Shown one piece after another: positions 61,021 through 64,000 of a stretch of 64,000 nucleotides of DNA (the stretch's first letter is position 1; each line of letters begins with the position of its first letter). The notes below the pieces were generated by a model. It was not told the DNA's origin. It worked only from the letters and a program-made list of their open reading frames with translations, and did not search any database. This DNA is from an uncultured Aquimarina sp. (GTDB lineage Bacteria > Bacteroidota > Bacteroidia > Flavobacteriales > Flavobacteriaceae). The DNA lies in contig CANNCQ010000008.1 of the NCBI GenBank assembly GCA_947503135.1, positions 1 through 64,000 of the forward strand, read 5' to 3'. The position numbers and the translations under genes were made by a program.

Positions 61021-61905
61021 TTAATTAGTCATTAAGAATCTAAACTTTTGAATGAGCTTTAATCTCAACTCTTTTTTAGTTTGTAACAAACTATTGTCTT
61101 CAAGGAACTGATTAAATTTTTTAAGCTCCTTTGCTTTTTTATTGCGATTTTCTCTATGTTTAAATTGTTCCCAATAATTAAAGGATGTGTAAATTGTTAG
61201 TTTTTTTTGTGTGGAAAAATCAAGGATTCTATCATCAATAATTATCATTTCATCAAACCTTTTAATTAAGTCTTTAAATAGAAGCATCAGAGCAGCTTTC
61301 TGTTTTAAGTCACTAAGCTTGTAAATGCCTTTTTTATTGAAAGCATTAGATTTTTTATATTTAACTTCAAACCTCAACACATTTTTTGGAAGTCCATATT
61401 GCTTAGCTTTATCATATATCTTGATATCATATTCATTATGATTAAACATTTTTAGTCTTCCCCTGCCGTTGAAATTATTATCAAGACTATGTAGTTTTAA
61501 TGAGTGCATAAAAACGGAATCATTTATTATATCTTCAGCGGGTTTGTCTACTTCTATATTTAAACCAAATTCAAATCTTGTAAGTTTAGATGATTCAATA
61601 TCCACAGTCTTACTTTCTAAAAAGTCAATAGTTTTAATTAATTCAGAATAGGTAAAATCGTTATGATTATGATCTTCACCAAATTCTCTGTAATTTTTCA
61701 ACTTGTGTAGAGAGTTTGAAATAGCTAACGATTTTTCATTAACTATCAGATTCATATTCTCAATCTTATCTTTGTAAGGGTAATTTAGCTCTCCAGTATG
61801 ATAACCAGTTTCAGCTTTTAAGTTTGGAAAATTCTCTTCAGACAGGATGAATGGTTCAATTAAGTCTTTATTCCTATAGTAAATTTTTACAAAATCTATC
61901 ATCAC
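61021..61905 (-). CDS. putative replication initiator (phage gene II/X-like)
   Basis: 294 residues. The pattern SKLTRFEFGLNIEV, then KIYDKAKQYGLP and LRFEVKYKKSNAFNKKGIYKL followed by DLKQKAALMLLFKD resembles rolling-circle initiators of the phage gene II/X family, where Tyr-Asp-Lys and RFE[VL] blocks recur. The assignment is by eye and uncertain. A replication role fits the adjacent ATPase and the iteron-like repeats at 62274-62323. The gene lies 5 bp after the HTH gene. Confidence 0.5.
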   Translation of the reverse strand: MMIDFVKIYYRNKDLIEPFILSEENFPNLKAETGYHTGELNYPYKDKIENMNLIVNEKSLAISNSLHKLKNYREFGEDHNHNDFTYSELIKTIDFLESKTVDIESSKLTRFEFGLNIEVDKPAEDIINDSVFMHSLKLHSLDNNFNGRGRLKMFNHNEYDIKIYDKAKQYGLPKNVLRFEVKYKKSNAFNKKGIYKLSDLKQKAALMLLFKDLIKRFDEMIIIDDRILDFSTQKKLTIYTSFNYWEQFKHRENRNKKAKELKKFNQFLEDNSLLQTKKELRLKLIQKFRFLMTN

Positions 61906-61910
61906 AAAGA

Positions 61911-62198
61911 CTATTTAGCTCTACTTATGTAGCGTTCAACGTCATCTTGTGTTTCAGAAATTGATTCAACTTTGGAATCATAAATCCATTGATCTATTTC
62001 AGTTCTTTTGAAATAAATCTTTTTACCTCCAGGTGTATAAAAAGGTATTTGTCTTTTACTTGTAAGTTTGTATAAATAAGACTTAGAAATCTGCAGGTAT
62101 ACAATTACATCATCAACACTAAATATTTCTTTAGTGTTCAAATTATTCTCTAACAGAAGTTTTTTTAACTCCTTAATTTCATTTTGGATAAATTCCAT
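61911..62198 (-). CDS. excisionase-like HTH protein
   Basis: 95 residues with a MerR-like helix-turn-helix of the helix_turn_helix_17 type (FSVDDVIVYLQISKSYLYKL, then RQIPFYTPGGKKIYFKRTEID). Such proteins next to integrases in Bacteroidota act as excisionases or replication regulators. It is 5 bp upstream of the Rep-like gene, and a strong hairpin with GTGTGAG repeats precedes it. Confidence 0.82.
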   Translation of the reverse strand: MEFIQNEIKELKKLLLENNLNTKEIFSVDDVIVYLQISKSYLYKLTSKRQIPFYTPGGKKIYFKRTEIDQWIYDSKVESISETQDDVERYISRAK

Positions 62199-62222
62199 AA
62201 TCTTTGAAAAATTATGGATAGT

Positions 62223-62323
62223 CGACTACCCTGATTAACTATGGTTCAAAGATGGCTAATCAGGGAGTCGGAAGTGTGAGAGCGTAAGAAGTGCGTGAGT
62301 AAAAGTGTGAGATTTTCTGTGAG
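62223..62323. repeat. hairpin plus TGTGAG iteron-like repeats, candidate origin or control region
   Basis: Arms at 62223-62237 and 62257-62270 pair over 14 bp with one bulge (CCCTGATTA / TAATCAGGG core). Immediately to the right, GTGTGAG occurs at 62274 and 62305, GCGTGAG at 62293 and TGTGAG at 62318. The region fills the gap before the excisionase-like and Rep-like genes, a likely place for an origin or operator. Confidence 0.5.
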
Positions 62324-62324
62324 A

Positions 62325-63224
62325 TTACTTTATATAAGTGGATTTTAGTATCTCTACCTGTTCATCAATTCTTTCTTTAAAGTCTAAGTATTTATGCTTG
62401 CCTCTTTCTTTTGATGTATATAGATTTTGTTTAGTAATCACTTTTCCTTGTTTAGATAGGAAAGCATTACTTTCTTCTATTTTTTTAGGGGATAATTGTT
62501 TGAAAAAGCATTGTATGCTTTCAAAATAGTAGGAAATTATTGAGCCGTTGCAAGTAAATTGAATATTGTCTGTTGGTTTAGGCTCAGTAAATACATTTTG
62601 GAAACTTTCCACGGAAACTTCTACGTCATCAATTATAGATAACTCGTAAGTTACTTTGTATAAGTCCTTAAAAAAGAAAGCTTTCTCAATAACTGGGTCA
62701 AAAAAAGAATAGATGGTTTTTTGATTAGTTTTAGATGTCTCCTGTATTAAGATTTCATTTGAAAATTTCATTTTTAAATCTGCAATTACATTATTTAAAT
62801 TTGAGGATACTATTTCAAGTTGATTCTTAGGAATTATGTTGTCATTTGATTTATTTATTTTTTTCAGGTATTTTTCTGCTAAGAGATAGGCATTGTTAAG
62901 CAGCTCTTTAAATGTTTCAGGAGAAAGTTTAAATTGTATGGTTTCAGCTTTTTTTAATAAAGAGCTGTTTTCTTTTTTTAATCTATGTTTTAGATAATCG
63001 AATAATTCAACATCAAAATGAACAGAATAATCAGAATCAGATGGCGGGCACCAATTTGCTGGTTTAAATACGCCTTGAATTGGTAAATTTATTTCTTTCT
63101 TAAAAGTATAGCCTTGGTCTTTGTATTTTCCCCAATTTTCAAAATCTACTTTTAATTGCTCAATTCCATTATGAAAAATAAGCTCATTGTAAAATGAGAG
63201 AATTTCAAAAGCTTGCTTGTCCAT
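62325..63224 (-). CDS. element-encoded protein of unknown function (299 aa)
   Basis: Soluble and mainly helical, with a Trp/Pro-rich segment (GVFKPANWCPPSDSDYSVHF near residue 50). No domain was recognised. It is the gene closest to the intact tRNA-Asn and the right att site. It probably has its own promoter near 63240 and runs towards the hairpin/iteron region. It may be a regulator or recombination accessory protein, but nothing in the sequence proves this. Confidence 0.6.
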   Translation of the reverse strand: MDKQAFEILSFYNELIFHNGIEQLKVDFENWGKYKDQGYTFKKEINLPIQGVFKPANWCPPSDSDYSVHFDVELFDYLKHRLKKENSSLLKKAETIQFKLSPETFKELLNNAYLLAEKYLKKINKSNDNIIPKNQLEIVSSNLNNVIADLKMKFSNEILIQETSKTNQKTIYSFFDPVIEKAFFFKDLYKVTYELSIIDDVEVSVESFQNVFTEPKPTDNIQFTCNGSIISYYFESIQCFFKQLSPKKIEESNAFLSKQGKVITKQNLYTSKERGKHKYLDFKERIDEQVEILKSTYIK

Positions 63225-63270
63225 AATTACATTGTCTTTAGTTTCTTATAGTAATATTTAAATATAGAAA

Positions 63271-63292
63271 ATGTTTGACATATGTTTGACAT
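63271..63292 (+). repeat. two tandem ATGTTTGACAT repeats (right arm sites)
   Basis: Two perfect 11-bp copies at 63271 and 63282, 48 bp inside the right att copy, identical to and in the same orientation as the three copies at 34371-34403. After circularisation the two sets would flank the att core, as arm-type sites do for tyrosine integrases. Confidence 0.75.
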
Positions 63293-63305
63293 GTAGAAAA
63301 CAAAA

Positions 63306-63331
63306 AAGCCACTCAATTTCTTGAATGGCTT
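63306..63331 (-). terminator. terminator of tRNA-Asn (element-borne copy)
   Basis: An 11-bp stem (AAGCCACTCAA / TTGAATGGCTT, one wobble) with a TTTC/GAAA tetraloop and a minus-strand T run. It is nearly the same as the hairpin at 29226-29253. It is inside the element, so integration replaces the host terminator with an equivalent one. Confidence 0.8.
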
Positions 63332-63343
63332 GTCTTTATTAAG

Positions 63344-63417
63344 CTCCCCCTCTTGGACTCGAACCAAGGACCCTCTGATTAACAGTCAGATGCTCTAACC
63401 AACTGAGCTAAGGAGGA
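63344..63417 (-). tRNA. tRNA-Asn (GUU), integration target
   Basis: A complete 74-nt cloverleaf on the minus strand. The acceptor stem TCCTCCT pairs with AGGGGGA and the discriminator is G. The D arm has GCTCAGTTGGTTAGAGC, the anticodon loop holds GTT (63383-63381), and the T arm has GGTTCGAGTCC. Its 3' half (63344-63385) plus three bases lies in the exact 45-bp repeat, so the 3' part of this functional tRNA was supplied by the element. Confidence 0.96.
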
Positions 63418-63576
63418 ATGTTCATATAGAACTATTTCAAAATGCAAAAATTATCAGCTTTTGCGTAGCGTTTAACTTTAGTGCCTAAGCGGGTGCAAAT
63501 ATATAACCAATAAATAGTTCTGCAAAATTTTTCTCAAAAAAAATGATTTTTTTTTATTCGAAGCATATTCATGAGA

Positions 63577-64000
63577 TTATAAAATATCATTAAACACTGT
63601 AATAAAAAGCATTAGTCCTACGGTTAATAAAAATCCGATTATCTGTCCAATTTCTAAAACGCGCTGACTTGGCTTTCTGCGCGTAATAATTTCATATAAT
63701 AAAAACATTACATGTCCACCATCTAGGGCAGGAATAGGTAAAATGTTTACAAAACCCAGCCATAAAGAAAACATTGCTAATTGAGACCAAAATCGAGTTG
63801 CATTCCATTCAGGGTTCATTTGTTTCACAATTCCAACAGGCCCATGCATTTCTTTATAAGCTTCAGTGTCTTTGTTAAAAAACAGTTTGAACTGTCGTAT
63901 TTGAAAAGACAATGTCCAAATTGCCTTATTTAAGCCCGCAGGTATCGACTCTAATAAGCCAATAGTATCAGTCGTGTACAAACCTTCAAAAGAAGGGCCT
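63577..64000 (-). CDS. rseP: RseP site-2 protease, C-terminal part (cut by window edge)
   Basis: The open frame continues past the window end, so the N-terminus with the HExxH site is outside. The visible part shows GPSFEGLYTTDTIGLLES, the MHGPVGIVKQM segment and the membrane motif GFVNILPIPALDGGHVMFLLYEI, which carries the conserved Asp that binds zinc in S2P proteases, then a last helix. RseP cleaves membrane proteins such as anti-sigma factors within the inner membrane. The gap 63418-63576 upstream of the tRNA shows no gene. Confidence 0.93.
   Translation of the reverse strand, partial: GPSFEGLYTTDTIGLLESIPAGLNKAIWTLSFQIRQFKLFFNKDTEAYKEMHGPVGIVKQMNPEWNATRFWSQLAMFSLWLGFVNILPIPALDGGHVMFLLYEIITRRKPSQRVLEIGQIIGFLLTVGLMLFITVFNDIL

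Larger units (their letters stand above)
34211..63385. mobile_element. 29.1-kb integrative element in tRNA-Asn
   Basis: Bounded by exact 45-bp copies of the tRNA-Asn 3' half (34211-34255 and 63341-63385), giving a unit of 29,130 bp. It carries a tyrosine integrase, an excisionase-like HTH protein, a Rep-like protein, an ATPase with DUF3871, a type I restriction-modification operon with two DUF262 genes, RadC, a DnaJ fusion and a cluster of unknown membrane proteins. Inside each att site are tandem ATGTTTGACAT repeats. No relaxase, coupling protein or type IV secretion gene was recognised, so it is more likely an integrative mobilisable or replicative satellite-type element than a full ICE. 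Confidence 0.9.

Noticed and set aside
34211-63385. Full integrative conjugative element
   Set aside because: No relaxase, coupling protein, VirB4-like ATPase or Tra proteins could be recognised among the genes.
1-64000. CRISPR array or Cas genes
   Set aside because: No series of regularly spaced repeats of about 25-40 bp and no Cas-like proteins were seen. The tandem repeats found are 7 or 11 bp without spacers.

Overview
The window looks like the chromosome of a member of the Flavobacteriaceae (Bacteroidota). The DNA is AT-rich. Start sites lack Shine-Dalgarno sequences, and several genes have Bacteroidota-type -7 boxes (TAnnTTTG). There is a giant secreted protein with thrombospondin type 3 repeats and a type IX secretion (T9SS) C-terminal signal, a MetG with a C-terminal tRNA-binding domain, and several families known mostly from this phylum (for example DUF3871).

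Region 1 (1-6.6 kb) is housekeeping: a secreted hypothetical protein, metG, an LD-carboxypeptidase, a LolC/E-like ABC permease, rbfA and a CAU-anticodon tRNA with its own promoter and terminator.

Region 2 (6.6-18.2 kb) looks like an exopolysaccharide production and export locus. It holds a GT2 transferase, a large PTPS-related membrane protein, a secreted Ig-like protein, a membrane-anchored GH5-like hydrolase, a GT4 transferase, a 12-14 TM flippase, and a TPR plus YaiO-type beta-barrel. The division of labour resembles Pel and Pga systems without being either. Region 3 (18.3-27.8 kb) has the 1331-residue T9SS protein followed by a seven-gene co-directional signalling operon: receiver, H-NOX, PAS histidine kinase, FIST, histidine kinase, Hpt and LytTR regulator. 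Four minus-strand promoters (GT2, GT4, the T9SS protein and the signalling operon) carry the same element: two 10-bp direct repeats (AYYCRYCKAN) exactly 21 bp apart, placed 28-29 bp upstream of a -7 box position that is good in three cases and poor in the fourth. A 21-bp direct-repeat period is the geometry bound by LytTR regulators. I infer that regions 2 and 3 form one nitric-oxide/FIST-ligand-responsive matrix regulon controlled by the LytTR protein. This is the most interesting feature of the window.

Region 4 (29.2-63.4 kb) is a tRNA-Asn integration hot spot with two nested insertions. The intact tRNA-Asn(GUU) is at 63344-63417 (minus). An exact 45-bp copy of its 3' half is at 34211-34255, and a degraded third copy is at 29263-29276. 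Each copy is followed on the tRNA-downstream side by a hairpin terminator. The younger element is 29,130 bp long. It carries a tyrosine integrase, an excisionase-like HTH protein, a Rep-like protein, a RecA-like ATPase with DUF3871, a six-gene type I restriction-modification operon with two DUF262 proteins inserted between hsdS and hsdR, a RadC/JAB protein, a DnaJ-DUF805 fusion, and an unrecognised cluster of small membrane proteins next to an XRE regulator. Tandem 11-bp repeats (ATGTTTGACAT, three at the left end and two at the right) are probable integrase arm sites. The older element (29.26-34.21 kb) is decayed and contains an M48 peptidase, a secreted propeller-like protein and an IS3-like transposase pseudogene. 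No relaxase or conjugation apparatus was recognised. The window ends inside rseP.
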